DNA of 64,000 nt from Liolophura sinensis (GCF_032854445.1 NC_088304.1:20535704-20599703), one strand, 5' to 3'; shown: positions 13,101-26,233, numbered from the stretch's first letter. The notes: generated from the letters alone by a model not told the origin. A program made the numbers and translations.

Positions 13101-14905
13101 ACTGAGAGAAGTTGTTTGACTTTATAGTCTGTCATGGAATACAAGAAAAGTAATGTGACTTCTTAATGCAATTGGATGTGACGCTGAATGCTGTGGTCAT
13201 AGAATGTCCGTGCATTATATACATGTGCGAGGAAAGTGGCAACTTAATTTAAGTCTAAGAAGAGTTAGTGAGTTTTATCCGGTGCATTGACGGCTGGGAT
13301 TGCAGGCTGAGAGCGGTTCATTTAATAAAAGCTACCTATTTTCAAGAATTCTCTGAAAATGGATTTACATGGTATGATTCATTTTATTTCTATAATTAGG
13401 TTATAAACATGTACCTCGGTGGAAAAACGTAGTAAACCTTGACATTTTAAAAGGAAAATAATTTCTGTCATTTTTTGATGAGTTGGACCCTGAGTCTGTT
13501 GCCTATTGATCACCGTGATACACGTAGCTGTAAAAGTAACGTACACTGTAATGCAAGCAACAGCAAATAAGATTAACGTCAAATTGAACATATTCATGAT
13601 TTACCATTCAGAGTTCGTGAACTGAAGAAAGACTTCTCGTCCTCACATGGTAGTAGTAAAGGCGTAGTAAACCTGGGCATTTTAGTAAAAAATAGTTTCT
13701 GTAGCTTACTGAGGAGTTGGATACTGAGCCTGTTGCCTATCGATCATCTTGATACAAATAGCTGTAACGGTAACGTACATTGTACCACAAGTACAGTCGC
13801 TTAACTGGATATTACAACGTTTGTTTTATTCCCTTGTTCTTCGGTGTGATATAAATCAGGCACTAGAATGGAAGTTGGCCTTAGTGATGGGGAATCATTT
13901 AGTGACTCGTATGATTTAGTGAATCATACCACGGTTCACAGCGTTAGTCTTATCTTTAATATGTACCATTTTAGTATTAGGTATATATTAGCCCTTCAGC
14001 CTCCGGGTTTAAAAAACATCAACAGGGGCCATGCGTACAGAAGTTACGAATCTATATGTCATTATTAATGACCTCATATTTTTCATGCAAACCTTACGAA
14101 TGCCACCACCGTTTCCTATCAATCATTTTGGTTTGAGGCTGAGGCTTGAAGTCATTAAGTGTGCCAGTCACCGTCACCGTCGCCTAGTGGTTAAAGTGCT
14201 AAGGCATTACCATGACCCGCGAATCTCTGACAAGCGCATCTTTTAGAACCCCTTGGTGTGATTTCGTTTCGCAGAACACCGATCATCCACTTTGCCAAAT
14301 GTCCACATGGGAATCCTTGCGATTAAAACACTTTAAGGATTGACACATTTTATTCGTAGTTTTTAACAGAGATTCCCATGTTAACCTGGATTACAGTGGG
14401 TCTTGATTAGTATATCGAGAACAAGCCACCTGAGCTTGTGAAGCAAAAAGTGATATAACAACATAAATATATTAAAAAAAGAGTAAAACCTGCGTATCGA
14501 TTGGTGTAATAATTGGCATATGGTCGCAAGCAGCCGGTGAAATACGGTCTCATTTCTAATATTATCAAAAATATTATCTGCGTACAAAGCCAGTTAACAG
14601 AAGCATTGCTGAATGTAAGGTCTCTTCTGTGCGAAATCTTCTGGGCGTTTAGGGATAAGGTGTTTAGCCAAGAATTAATTACACAACAACAAACAATTTC
14701 AGTGAATTAATGTTAATGATTTTAAGAAGGGTTAATGATATGAAGGAACTAGGCCATAAAAAATTGTTAATGATTCCAGATAGCATCACCACAATGGCCG
14801 GGTTGTAACAACGGGACTAACTACTCCTGATTTTACTAATCACCAACATAATCGTTCCTCCCCTACCTGTCCAGACGGCCTTTATACTTCTGCTCTTAAG
14901 AGTGG
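10171..14905 (+). repeat. A-array unit A3
   Basis: An older, more divergent copy. Its head (10171-10720) matches 18290-18900. 10760-11450 matches 16200-16920, sharing GAGTTAATTGTGAGTTTGTA and ATTTGTCCTCTTCCA. The core at 11690-11960 matches A1, A2, A4 and A6. 12480-12800 and 12800-13000 match 19620-20120. 13290-13600 matches A2 and A5, and part of that segment recurs at 13630-13790. 13796-14100 is the terminal segment. From about 14140 a second, partial set of segments (14140-14905) repeats the part starting at 8880 and 12480, so a further truncated unit may be fused here. No frame stays open across copies. Confidence 0.75.
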
Positions 14906-17900
14906 ACGTCTAGTGACGCGGATATATGCTGTATAGGTTGGGAATAAATTGTAAAAACTGTCAAAATTCTAAACGTCTGTTTTTGGTGGGGGGGGGGGGG
15001 GGGGTTGTTTCCGTGTCACACTTGGGGCGATGAACGGGAAAAGAACGGGTCAAAGAACACTGGCAGTAAGCACAAAAATGATTCTTCAGGTATTCTTGAG
15101 GGTGTCTAAGGAGCTTATTTATCACCAAAGTGTGATTATTTGTGCGCTGTCTGTAATTCTGAATAAACAGCTTATCTTACGATGAAGATCTGGAAAAAAA
15201 AACGGTATGTGAAGGAATCAATATCGGTAGGTTAAAGTAAGCTGTCACTTTCCCAGGGACTTTCCGCTGTACATCGCTCCATCATCCTCATCAATGAACA
15301 ACTCAGCAGTGCGCTTCATTTGTTAGGCTTGATGCCCTATTACAGCCAGTTACAGTATTACCGGTTCTTACTCTGCATGTAGAAGCCGTCCATGTGATGG
15401 ATTGTAATATGGTACTGTTACACCGTACAGTAAAAACTACACGCGGTTTACATGCGCTTTAAGGCTTGAATGGTTGAATCATCCATTTTTACACATAGTT
15501 ATGCCATGGCTTTAACTCTGTCGGATTATTTCTCAACCGATACAGTTAGTTTTGTTCTCGAACTCTGGAATGTTTCTCATGTAGAAGTGTGACGTCGGCC
15601 AGGTTGCTTGGTTAATTTATATTTCTTTCTAAAAAGTTTGTCTCTCACCTGCGTCTGTAAAATTGATGTTTTATTCAAATAAATATGTTGAGGATACAGG
15701 GCTGTTTGTAAAAATTTGTGCCATTCTGGAAAATGTACTAATCTAAAGATACATATTAAAGATGTTGTTATTTGATCTTTAACTAGTAAAACGTGCATTG
15801 TAACATTCAAGCATGAGGTCTGGGTCTTTCTCGTACAGTATTGCCCAAGCCGCAGGACCAGGTCGTGTATGAGCGTCAAGATCCATCAATATTAGCCGTC
15901 ATTTTCGCGGATGCGCAAGACATTGTAATAGTTCCTAGTGCAAATATACGGGAAGAACTTCTTTCAAAGGGCGTGTAATACTAAGGAATAGGTGCAGTTT
16001 CACAGACTGTTTTAGTTTGCAAACAATTAACGGCACACATACCAATACAACTTTGCCATGCGCCTGTCTGACACTTAATCCAGAGAAACATGTCCTTTTT
16101 ACGAATACATCATTTTTTCGCGTTTGTAACGTCAAATATAACGGCCCATGTCCCAATGCCAATACGCTGTATTTGCGCAAAAGTATCTAAGACAGAATTT
16201 AGCGCCCCATTATCCACTTCCATCACAAGTTTGAGTTAATTGTGAGTTTGTAATCCTGGATGTACGGATGATATTTTAACAGATATTTGTCCTCTTCCAT
16301 TTTTCGTGGCACAGAGTGGTATTTTTTCCTACAAAATGTTTTTTGCATCGGTTTGGAGTATTACAACTTAGCTACAAATCAAATTTAAATGTAATATTGT
16401 CAAATATGTAAATCAACCAGAAGGACAAAAATGTGAGTATTTCTCGAAATGATAATAACACATTAAAATTAAAAAAAAAAAAAACCCATTAAATCATTGA
16501 AAAATAACGCACTAAATCACACGCAAACTACTGCCTTACAACATGCACATACATAGCGGGGAAAGATTTGAATTTCGTTTATGGGAAATTTGCATAAATG
16601 TAAATCAAAGTTCATTATCATATAACGACGTCATTGCATAAGGCGGATTGACTTCCAGGTTTACACGAGTAACATGTTGCTGTATGGTTGCTTGGGTTTT
16701 AACATGGTATGCAGCGAACAGTCGGTCACATGACGCTAAGGAGTCAGTCATAAGTTGCAGTAGCATGGTGTTTCGGTGCCACACAATATAGCTCTTCACG
16801 TTTACGTAACGACCTTTAAAACAACTAATGTTCGCCATTTTAGAGTAATAATCTATAAACGTTGTCATAAAGAAGAAATGATGCTCAGTAATGGTGCAGA
16901 TATGTGCGATGAGTCCTTTGGAAATGTTGAAAGCGAAGCGTAGAGAAATGGTTGTTTTGAGCGATCATTTCATTTCTAGGCTTCACTGAGGGCTTGATGG
17001 TGCAAATACTTGGTTAGACTTAAACACCGACACGCTTTAATGTACCATTTTCCCATTTGACAACAGTCCCGTATCAGTATATGTAACTAAGAACTGTACA
17101 AAAATTAATGCCCCCAACAGTCGTTTAGCTTCGATAAGGTGAAGACATCTCTAAAACCAGCATTAAATAACAGTCAATCAATTTATCACAGGCTGTTGAG
17201 CCTGTTGGCTGAATTATTGAACACCCGTGTTCTCAGAAACGCGGCCGAGGGACATACAGACACCGGCACATATGAATATTGTGCTGAGAGAGCATCTAGT
17301 CGCATATCTTGGTGATATGACAGCCAACGCTTGGCGTGGATATATTACCCGTGTCTAGAGAGCATTTGGTTAAATTATTGTGACGTGTGCGTAGATCGAT
17401 CGGAACCAGCCTGAATATATCTGTGTCTAGTGCGAACATATACCAAGAATAATAGACAGTCTCTTACCCGGACCCATAGTGGAGTAGAGACCTTTTGTTT
17501 TGTATAAGCATTACTATAACTATTTTCCCAAAAAAATCTAAACAGGTAGATATAGTAGTTATTTTGCCACGTGCATGCAGGATTTTAATCTATTATGCTT
17601 CTGCCTTAGACCAGAATAGAACGCTGGATTTATTCTTGGATTCTAATATTCACGTTTCAGTCACCACCTATAATAAATACTGGACTGAATCATAACAAAT
17701 TTTTACTGAACAAAGTAAAGAAATATTAACTTGGAAAAACATTCATGGGAAGACAAAAAATCACTAAAATTGCTAGCTGGTATGGTTATACAAGTTAACG
17801 ACTAAAACTGCGTGTGTATCTTGGACATTTTTATTTTACCAGTTCATCTGCAATCCCCAAACCCTTCCAGATATCCAGTTTTATTCAACAATTAAACATT

Positions 17901-18290
17901 ATAAGTTTCCCATTAGATGAGAGCTCTGTTCCTGAAATAATGCCAGCGGGAATAAAATATTTAAATTATTAATGATCTAATCTGTACGAGGGAAATTCTG
18001 CGAAAAATACGAATGCCACCGCGGTTTTCCATAAATTATTTCGATTTTTATGCAGGAAATTAGCAAAATGCGCAGCGAAAAATTTTGCAAACTGCATCCT
18101 TTATTCATGGAAGTATTTTTGTTTCAGCAATGAAACTGATTTAACATGACAAGTAATTCTGACCAATATTATTCTGGTTATGTATAGTTATTTTTCACTC
18201 TGAAGCCCTGACGGTTGGTTTTACAGCGCTCAGTTAACTCTGGCCCTGCGCTCAAATACATCAATCCAGCGCAAGTTTGCAGTTGCCTTT
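14906..18290 (+). repeat. A-array unit A4
   Basis: It starts with GATATATGCTGTATAGG as in A1/A2 (compare 205 and 6162). 15040-15340 matches 310-600, 16200-16920 matches 10770-11450, the core at 17195-17480 matches the other units, and 17840-18260 matches 2455-2860 and 8455-8850, sharing CCCTTCCAGATAT. About 15480-16190 has no partner that I could see in other units and may be an insertion. Confidence 0.75.
14988..15004. repeat. Poly-G run, 17 nt
   Basis: Seventeen consecutive G inside A4, at a point where A1 and A2 read TGCTTTTTTGTTTCC. It is a mononucleotide expansion private to A4; its length in the assembly may be unreliable. Confidence 0.9.
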
Positions 18291-20760
18291 CAAACTACGA
18301 TGACTTCCTTTCTCCAACTATTAAGCTGTCACCCATTGTACGAAAAACCGGTGCGTCTTAAAACATCTCATAATTATAATACCCATCTAGATGAACAGGA
18401 ATAATTACTAACACGTAAGCGCACGTGCTAAAAATATTGCTACCGTTACCCAATCTTTAAGGAATCAGAAGTGGATATATGCTGAAGAACCCTGGAATGA
18501 AGCAGTGAAACTGTCTTCGAAAATCCATACCGCTGTTGTTTTTCCGTCTCGCACTTTGGGCGATGCGGTTGAAAAGAACTGGTCAATGGGAATTTGCAGA
18601 AAGCACAAAAACTCTTCAAGGTTTTTTTTGAGCGTGTGGAAGGAGCTAATTTATCATCAATTGAGGAATTTTTCGGCTATATGCAAATGTGAATAAACAC
18701 CTGATGATACGGAGAAGGTCTGAAAAACTGTGGGTGGAGGAATGAGCATGTGTTAGGCTAAAGTAAGCTGTGCTGGTCAGGACAGGGACGTCATCTGTCA
18801 GCACATGACCCTTTCCCAGGGGCTTTTCCCTGTACGCCGCTTCCTCACCTCCATCAATGAACAATTCAGCAGCGTGCTACAGTTGGTTTGGTTTGATGCC
18901 ATATTGAACAATGTTACCACCACTTCTTATCCTACATGTAGAATTCGTCCGTATATTGGGTTGTAATATGTTACTATCATAACGCCATGAACCTAAATCT
19001 GCATGAGATTTACACGAAATTAAAGGCTTGAATAGCTAAAGCATCCCCATCTTCACATGCAGCTACAAAGTGGATCAAACTGGTGGTCTGTGGTCTAGTG
19101 TTAACCACATTACAACGATCCTCAACTCTCTCTCAAAACAGCATCTGGAGAAGTGAGAATCCCTGGTATGATGTCACTTTCACAGAACCCCTGAAATTCG
19201 ATCCAATCCGCTTTGCCAGATTTCTGCAAAGGAAATCCCTGCAGTGAAAGACTTTAATTACTGACATATTTTATTAGTAAATGTAAATAGAGTAATCCTC
19301 ATTATAAAGGCATACAGGAATATAATAAATCGTTCATGGGGGCTGCGTGGCCGAGGTGGTTAGTGCCCCAGCGCTACCCAATGACCCAGGGGGATCTCAC
19401 CAATGCGGTCGTTGTGAATTCAAGTCCAACACATACTGGCCGTAAGTGGGAATGTATGCCAGCAAAATGCGGATGCTCATGGGTTTCCCCCGAGGTTTGC
19501 CCGGTTTCCCGCTACCTTAGTCCTTGCGGCTATGGTATAAGTAAAATATTACTGTACGGCGTAAAACAAATAATAAAAGACTTACAGCATAAAGAACACA
19601 AGCAGAGCAGCAACGACAGTGCGATACCTGACAAATGGTCCCACGTAACCGAAATTTTGTAAAATAAATAATCCAAGCACTTTCTACCTTATGCGTATGA
19701 AGCCAGTTAAAAGGCACATCACTAGCAGCAAGGTCCCCGCGAGATTTTCCAGAGCTATGTTTAGCTATGTTTCAATTCCAAAAATGCCATTAACCAAAGC
19801 TGAAGAAATGTTAATGATTTCAAGAATGAAAGCCATGATATAATGTTAGGGACGTCTGATTGAATCACCATAGAAACAGGGTTGTTACAACTGGATGAGT
19901 CAAATTAGCTCTCCCTGGTTTTATTATTCAGCTACATAATCGTCCTCCAGTCTGTCTGGACGGTGTTTATGCGTCTGTTCCCAAGGGTAGACGTCTGGTA
20001 CGTAACAGCTGCAGTGACGGCCATATAAATCAGGTGAAAACAGGGTACAACCCGATTTGTCTCCGGAGTTAGGTCCGAAGCTGGCATTCTGATCATTTGA
20101 AATGCTGTCAATGAGAGGCAGGCACCTTTTGAGATTACAGAAAGTCTCTGGTTGTTTCAGGATGTAAACAAAACTGATTGGGTCACAGACAGGGCAAAGA
20201 TTTTACCGTTAGGACAAGCCATAGGGACTGGCCAGCGCACTTAGCGAAGTTGCTATCTCTATAGCCTGCAGGTGGACATGTATGAAGCAATGTTACTTCT
20301 AAATACAATTATATGTAAACAGAAATTAGTAGCGAGTTGTTCATACAATGTCTGTACACTATATATGAGCAGTATAAATGTTTCTTTTAAGTTTAAGAAA
20401 GGTCATTGGGTTTCATTGGGTGCACTGACAGCTCGGTTTGCCGCCTGTAAATGGATCAGTTACTGAAAGCTACTGATTTTCGAGAAATCTCGATGAGATG
20501 AGAAATTTTCGATGAAATAATTCCATTGTATGTCTGGTCTCATTTCATCACTTAGGGTCCCTGACTTATGCATACCTCGATGGAGCAGTGTAGTAAACAT
20601 GGACGTTTAGAGAAAATAGTTACTGACATTTTCTGGCCAATTGGATATTGAACCCCCACACTATCGATCACCAACCGACAGGTACATGTAGCTGAAAAGA
20701 TATTGTATTACAAAATAGATTTTAATTATTTTGTGCGGTTGACACCCCCCTCCCCCTGTG
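18291..20760 (+). repeat. A-array unit A5 (internally deleted)
   Basis: The head at 18291-18900 matches A3 and A1. The unit then jumps at about 19070 to the segment found at 8930 in A2, so the middle of the unit, including the roughly 280-bp core, is missing. 19620-20120 matches 12500-12960 and 20400-20760 matches 9440-9720. The 3' part of A5 is the closest match to the inverted unit A6, including GCTCGGTTTGCCG and the C-rich stretch at 20743-20756. Confidence 0.75.
19338..19575 (+). repeat. SINE family S1 with tRNA-like head, inserted in A5
   Basis: It begins GGGGCTGCGTGGCCGAGGTG. The A-box-like CGTGGCCGAGGTGGTTAGTG and B-box-like GTGAATTCAAGTCC are in the expected order and spacing, followed by the S1 body and the TACGGCGTAAAACAAATAAT tail. 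The other A units lack it at this point, so it inserted after A5 formed. Confidence 0.85.
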
Positions 20761-22029
20761 AATTCTGACCTCGGCTGTATTTTTTAAATGTTTATCCACA
20801 GGGTTAAGCATTTACCTACAAATCGTACGCTCCAGTTCTGTTCCATAAATTGAAGCAAAAATAACCTCCTACGTAATTCTTTCACAAATTAAATTTGTAT
20901 CGGATGATGTCACATCCAAAATTGTTCCGTTGAGGTTTCTTTAAGGTTGACAGAGGTCATTCAGTGGCCATGCAGTTCTGTAAGCCTATACCCCTAAAGT
21001 GCCGTCTTTTACGAGGCCATTGTGTGATAATACAAGCCAAATCACCACGATGCAATGTACGAGTGCATAAACCATCCAATCCTGTAAGCGATTTATGTTT
21101 GCAAGAGGGTTTCATGGTACATGGTTATTTCATCTGCATGTATCAACTTTCTTCCGAAACAACATTGTGTAAGGCATGTGGTCGACCTTTGACATACATT
21201 TCTAGCTACTATTCCCATGAGCACAGGGCTTAAAGGTGTTTCGATATCGAAATCAAAATGTAAAAGAAAGCAAATCCACAAAAATGGTCCATGAGTGGAA
21301 GCAATGAAATTAACGTGAAACGCGCTTCTGGGAGGTCAGACTAAACGAAGATATGCAACTTAACAAGCACAGCAAGAGCTTCGTATAACAGCACTATGGA
21401 TAGCTTAATGCAGGCGTACTATATAATGGCTAAGTCAGACACCACGGACAATGACAGCAAGTTTATGTAGACCTTTGTATCCAATAAGATCAACGCCAAT
21501 TGCAATCTATGACTCCCAGATAACACGGCCACACCCGACGTATCAAACCTTTTTAATACGAATGCGACTTGTTTTGAGATAATATGCAATGAACAAGACA
21601 CAACCCTTAACTGGGGTCTGTCCGAGTCTTTAGCGTGCTATCGCAGCACAATGACTGACGAGTGCCTTTCCTCTGTGTTCATTTTCATGCAACCCATATT
21701 TTACAAACAAATATTTTGCCCGAAGGAATTTTTAACCATGGAAATTAACAACCTGGTTCGCTTAATTGACAGTATCCAATCGTACGCGAAAAAGTCTGAA
21801 GAAAAAGCGGATTGTCGTGGGTTTCTTCCGGGTTTCACGGGGCTTTCTCCCCCCATAATGCTCGTCACCGTAGTTATAGTGAAATGTGCTTTCGTGCGGC
21901 GTAAAACACTTTTGAAATAAATAAATGAATAAATAATTTTTCACACAATTCTTTACAATGTTTCACATAATCGAAAACAGGTAAAATTCTGTCAGAGGGC
22001 CTGCCAGGTGCTATATAAACAGTAGTGTT
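20761..22029. other. Unassigned sequence between A5 and B1
   Basis: I could not align this with the corresponding gap of the right arm (40531-42699). It holds an S1 fragment at 21805-21937 and a frame at 20964-21233 (89 codons) with several cysteines, including a CKAC pair, but no recognisable domain and no second copy. I see no gene. Confidence 0.4.
21805..21937 (+). repeat. SINE family S1, 3' fragment
   Basis: GGATTGTCGTGGGTTTCTTC, a CCCATAATGCTCGTCACCG block and GTGCGGCGTAAAACACTT, followed by an AAATAAATAAATGAATAAAT tail. The head is missing. Confidence 0.8.
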
Positions 22030-23600
22030 TATCACTCTGATATTTTAGGATCAGTCAGGTAACCTGGATAACACGGGATTTGCAATTCAACAGTTCTCAC
22101 AAAGAAATGCTGTGTACTGTTTGACGATACAACCTAAAGTTGGAGTGCGAATTTCCAGTATTTAGCAGTTGTTCTCAGCGATATAAATCAATCTCTTGTA
22201 AACGTATTCACCAGGCCGTCATGATCAATTAACCCCCACAGTTGACATCTAACTGTTACAGTAATTCTCCGCTGTTGACGGAGCACTCCAACACGGCGGA
22301 GCTCGTCAACTTGGGGTCATTATTACCGCTACAATGTGCCATTATCATTATCTATAATGATTAGGAGAATAATTATGCCTTCAAAGTAATCGCTAACGGA
22401 CACCTTTTATCTCACCATTGTGACAGCATTAAAATCGGTTGACGTGTTTCAGTCATAAAGCGGTGAGCGGTATGTTTTTTGCTTGCCTAGGGTGTAATAG
22501 TTCCGTGGGTCAAAATAGACCTGTTCTAATGCTGGGTAATAAACGAATGAATCATTTATGGTTCTTTTTGCCACGTTAGAAACGTTTAACCTTCATTACT
22601 ACCTTTGGGTATTGAAGTCGCCTGTTTCAAATTCACAAGGAATTTCGTCAGGTACATCCTCCTGACAAATTGCAATTTGCTGATGCCAATTTGGTTTGTT
22701 CCACCCGTAATCGTTGCCCCTATGATGTAAGTGAACAGATATGGTGTAATATATTAAACATTAGGTAGATAAACAAATTAATAAAATATATTATTGCGCG
22801 CTCACGGTAATGAGGGAAAGAATTGCCCGTTGGCACCGGATAAATTTGGTTAGTGTCCTACAGGGTTATCTCGGTTTTCCTTTTCTCCACCGTCTGTCAT
22901 GCATGAATGGACATAAAAACTCAACTGCCATGGTTGTAGTGGTGTGTAAGTTGCTATTATTTTTGCATTTATATGAACAGCTAGAATAAATTCCTGACTG
23001 AGGTAAACTGACAAGGGGCCGTATTTCACCAGGTACCATTTGCCAGTTATCAAACTGTTGCTGCTCTAAGCTGTACTCTCTAAACTGGACGATTTTAATG
23101 ATATCATAAACGTTTACATTCGTTCTTTTAGTATAATGTAGTTTCGAGTAGTGTTTAGCAAATGGCTAAGTCTTAGCCTTCCTTAGGACTGTTGTATTAT
23201 GGTGGACACCAAAAGAGTTTGGATACAGCAAAATATATTATCATTACCTTTTCTATGAAGATTTAACAAAACCTTTTAAAATGGAATTTGTTCCTGCCTC
23301 GCTTGGTGCCCAGCACTTCAATTGGACTCGCCCTGTCACAAGGAGAGACGTTATGTGTTACACACACCTAATGACTCTTCGTCGTCATATGGCTGAAAAC
23401 CTGTTAAGTAAAATGTAAAAGAAACCTTAGCATTCGTTCAATCATTCATGAAGTTCTAAGTTTATATCTTCGAGTCTGCCGGTACATGTATTGCATCATG
23501 TTTTGATGATAAGCCATGGGATACCAGGATTTGACGACACGCGATGGAGTGTCCAGTACTTGAAAACAAGAGATGCGGTTGGCAGTTAGTATGTAATGCC
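22030..23600 (+). repeat. Block B1, left arm of an inverted duplication
   Basis: Read forward, this aligns along its length with the reverse complement of 38930-40530. Shared landmarks include AATTTCCAGTAT, CGTCAACTTGGGGTCATTAT, GTGTTTCAGTC, CTGAGGTAAACTG, TAGTGTTTAGCAAATGGC and CTTTTCTATGAAG. The match continues past an S3 SINE (23288-23405) to CGAGTCTGCCGGTACATGTA. A perfect hairpin, ATCATTAT-CT-ATAATGAT, lies at 22343-22360. No frame is kept in both copies, so this is non-coding or long decayed. Confidence 0.8.
23288..23405 (+). repeat. SINE family S3 fragment
   Basis: CCTCGCTTGGTGCCCAGCAC, GACTCGCCCTGTCACAAG and CTAATGACTCTTCGTCGTCA in the family order, with the middle deleted. The inverted partner block B2 carries a longer S3 (39135-39388) at the same place, so the SINE predates the inverted duplication. 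Confidence 0.75.
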
Positions 23601-24180
23601 AGGAGATGGTAATTAACAATCCATACACAGGAAAGGCTGTGAAAGATATATATCCGACTTTGCTGGATTTGAAGGAAACCATTCACTCCCCAAGGAACCA
23701 CGGACAGCTTATTTGGAACTACATGTGCGCTAAGACCAAAACGGTTTCCTCTCTAAGACAACGACAAAAGGGTTAACTTCAGTTTTGACAATGTAAATTA
23801 TCCTTACTTGGGCAACAATACACCAAACAGCCCTGCATATGACGTGTAAATGCTTCGCCTTGTTGCGACAGCCAATGACATTGCGGCCTGCTAACTCCGC
23901 CTGGGCATTTTCATCCAATCATTGATTCGTCCCATACAAGCGTGTATTTCCTTGTTTCGAGGTAACTGCATGTTCGTTTGGATCCGATTTGTCACATGAC
24001 ACAGCATTACATAATAAACAGTGCGATGGAGGTTCATCTGTGGACTTTATTGAAACAACCAAACAGCGGAAAGGCAGTGAAGGTCGAACAGGGCGATCGA
24101 TCAAACTGACCCTCCCCCATAACCCTTAACACATCGATGTGCAGGAAGGTATTTTTTATGCACCAGCACTGCGTCTAGTG

Positions 24181-24198
24181 TGAAATAAATTTATTTCA
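24181..24198. repeat. Perfect 18-bp palindrome
   Basis: TGAAATAAATTTATTTCA equals its own reverse complement. In AT-rich DNA this can arise by chance, and nothing nearby suggests a function. Confidence 0.9.
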
Positions 24199-24389
24199 TA
24201 CATCGCATGCTCCTCATTACAGCCACATCCCGTGTTGTTTTGAACTTCTGTCAGTGTCAATAACTAAGGTGAAATCTGATTGGACCATGAATCATGCATA
24301 TTTATGTAGGACAGTTCAGGGCTTTGAACAGTTAATATGGCTCAATAAATCAAGCTACACGATGTAGGGCATTTAATAAAGATGGGTCA

Positions 24390-24418
24390 TCCGAAAATGA
24401 GACAACCCCATTTTCGGA
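24390..24418. repeat. Perfect hairpin, 10-bp stem and 9-nt loop
   Basis: TCCGAAAATG at 24390-24399 pairs with CATTTTCGGA at 24409-24418 around a loop of AGACAACCC. I see neither a U-run nor a gene beside it. Confidence 0.9.
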
Positions 24419-25055
24419 CCAGGAGTTCGCCACATTCTCCTGCTTTCATTTTACCTGGCGCCTTTACAACAGGAGTCGATCTACAGCGTTCGTATGTGTG
24501 GTCTTGCACAGAGATCGCTAGAGACAGTTTGGTCTCTTACGTAAGTTCGCCAGATACTCGTCAAACCTGAGTGACTTAGTCCTGGCACTATGTGATTCTT
24601 TTACCCATAAATTGGCTCTCAGTTGACAAATTTTTGATTATGGTATTTAGCGATGATCAAATACATAAGTGAATAAAACTTTGATTATATAATCGCAGGT
24701 AAAAATAAGAAAGGTATTCTCGGGACTGTCCCTAAACTACGGTATATTTTAACAGCAAAGCGGAAAGCAAAATACATTTCAAAACGGAATGTTTCTGAGG
24801 TTTACCTTGTTGAAACATACACAGATATAAAATCCATTTACTGACCAATGAAATCGGTGGGAATAGTGTTTGGGAGTGTATCAAAGAAGAGAAAAGCAGA
24901 AATAAATTACACAGAAGTCCTTTTAATGTGAGTGTGTGCATATGACCGATTATATGGATTTTGCGCTAAGAAAATAGTATTGAGATTCTAATATACTTAC
25001 TGTTGTTTACCCTAAATTTTGAATTATTTCTAGCTCAACTAATAAAGCACCCTTC

Positions 25056-25278
25056 ATATAAATAAATAAATAAATATATTTACCTTTACTTATTTTTACT
25101 TACACTAATATATAGTGAAAGTAAAAGGGACAGAGCTGGGGGTAATGTCACGATCATTTGCAGGTTACTGACAGACCTTCCCATGCATGACTGGGGAGGA
25201 CACCAGCACGAGGTGGACTTGAACTCACAGCGAACGCCTTTATAAGAGGCTTCAGTGTCAGCATGCTAACCGCTAAGG
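25056..25278 (-). repeat. SINE family S1, diverged
   Basis: The minus strand shows a B-box-like TGAGTTCAAGTCCACCTCG, the family body with GGAAGGTCTGTCAGTAACC and an AAATAAATAAATAAAT-like tail. The head resembles the S1 consensus at CTTAGCGGTTAGCATGCTGA. Confidence 0.75.
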
Positions 25279-25785
25279 TAATATATTTTTACTTCTCGTC
25301 CCTACAGACTCTGCTCCCAGGAAGGAAATTAGATACTGGACCAAATACATTGGTATACATTGACAAAATTGTTTCTCAGATCAAAAACTGCAGTCATTGT
25401 AAACACGTATGATGAAAGAAATGTCTGGAAAAGTTGTGAAGCTAAACATATCTTGCAAAGACGGACTTTTTATACAGAATTGGTGCCAGTGATTATTAAC
25501 ATAGTTTACGTTTTACGTTTGATAGAGCTGGAGTGATACATATTATGTGTGATAGTTGCAAAACTCGATAACCGTGAATTTACTCCACATTATGAATGTG
25601 TGAATATTTCCTTCCAAACGATGGTGTCAGGTCGTCCCTTGCCACTACATGTATAACACGGTGTCATAATTTTAAACCCTAGTTTACGTGACAACTCGCA
25701 ATAAGGATACATGCAGTCATGCAGTTAAGCAAAAGATTGGTGTTTAACATGTATGACCTCGCAGTCGCTAAGCGACGTAGCAGGC
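25279..25785. other. Spacer, nothing recognised
   Basis: No repeat family and no substantial frame were found. Confidence 0.5.
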
Positions 25786-25995
25786 ATTTGTTTATCAATC
25801 ATCAACAATAATGGACGTTCCAGATCAACAACCGCATCGTCGACCTATTTTCAACCAAAATCATTTAACACAAACCACTGAAGACGTTAAATATAGTTAC
25901 ATATAGAATCCTGAACTAATTCATGTGAGCAGAAGCAGTGAACAGTTTTCTACAGTAGGCTGTTCCACATCACGATATTTCAACTAGAAACACTG
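25786..25995 (+). repeat. Segment D1, mirrored at 36600-36852
   Basis: GGACGTTCCAGATCAACAAC and CCGCATCGTCGAC match the reverse complement of 36790-36850 (GACGTTCCAGGTCAATAACC, then CCGCATCGTCGAC). The match weakens through a TTTAACACAAACC/TTGAACACAGACC segment to AGTTTTCT. The midpoint of the pair, about 31.33 kb, agrees with the midpoint of B1/B2. Confidence 0.6.
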
Positions 25996-26159
25996 AACTA
26001 TCATAATTAGATACAAGAGTACTTTAGATGTCACCATCGTGTCTCATTAAATTAGCTCTCACCAGACCGCACAAATGGACATTGGTCTGGTGAACCAGTG
26101 TTATTCCCATTCTGCACTCTTCCGTCGCTGGTCTGGTTTTACTCTCTGGGTTGTTGTTG

Positions 26160-26160
<1 letters not shown>

Positions 26161-26230
<70 letters not shown>
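26161..26230. repeat. (TA)35 microsatellite
   Basis: Seventy bases of uninterrupted TA follow a short GTT run. The copy number is likely variable between individuals and may be misassembled. Confidence 0.98.

Positions 26231-26233
<3 letters not shown>

Larger units (their letters stand above)
23601..25055. other. Spacer, no gene or repeat recognised
   Basis: No SINE family, A, B or C homology and no frame above 70 codons with protein-like content. It contains two exact inverted repeats listed separately (24181 and 24390). Confidence 0.5.

Noticed and set aside
20964-21233. Cysteine-containing 89-codon frame (zinc-finger-like CKAC)
   Set aside because: Only one clear C-x2-C pair, no regular finger spacing and no paralogue in the mirrored arm.
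24390-24418. Hairpin as a transcription terminator
   Set aside because: The sequence is eukaryotic in character, has no U-run and no upstream gene.
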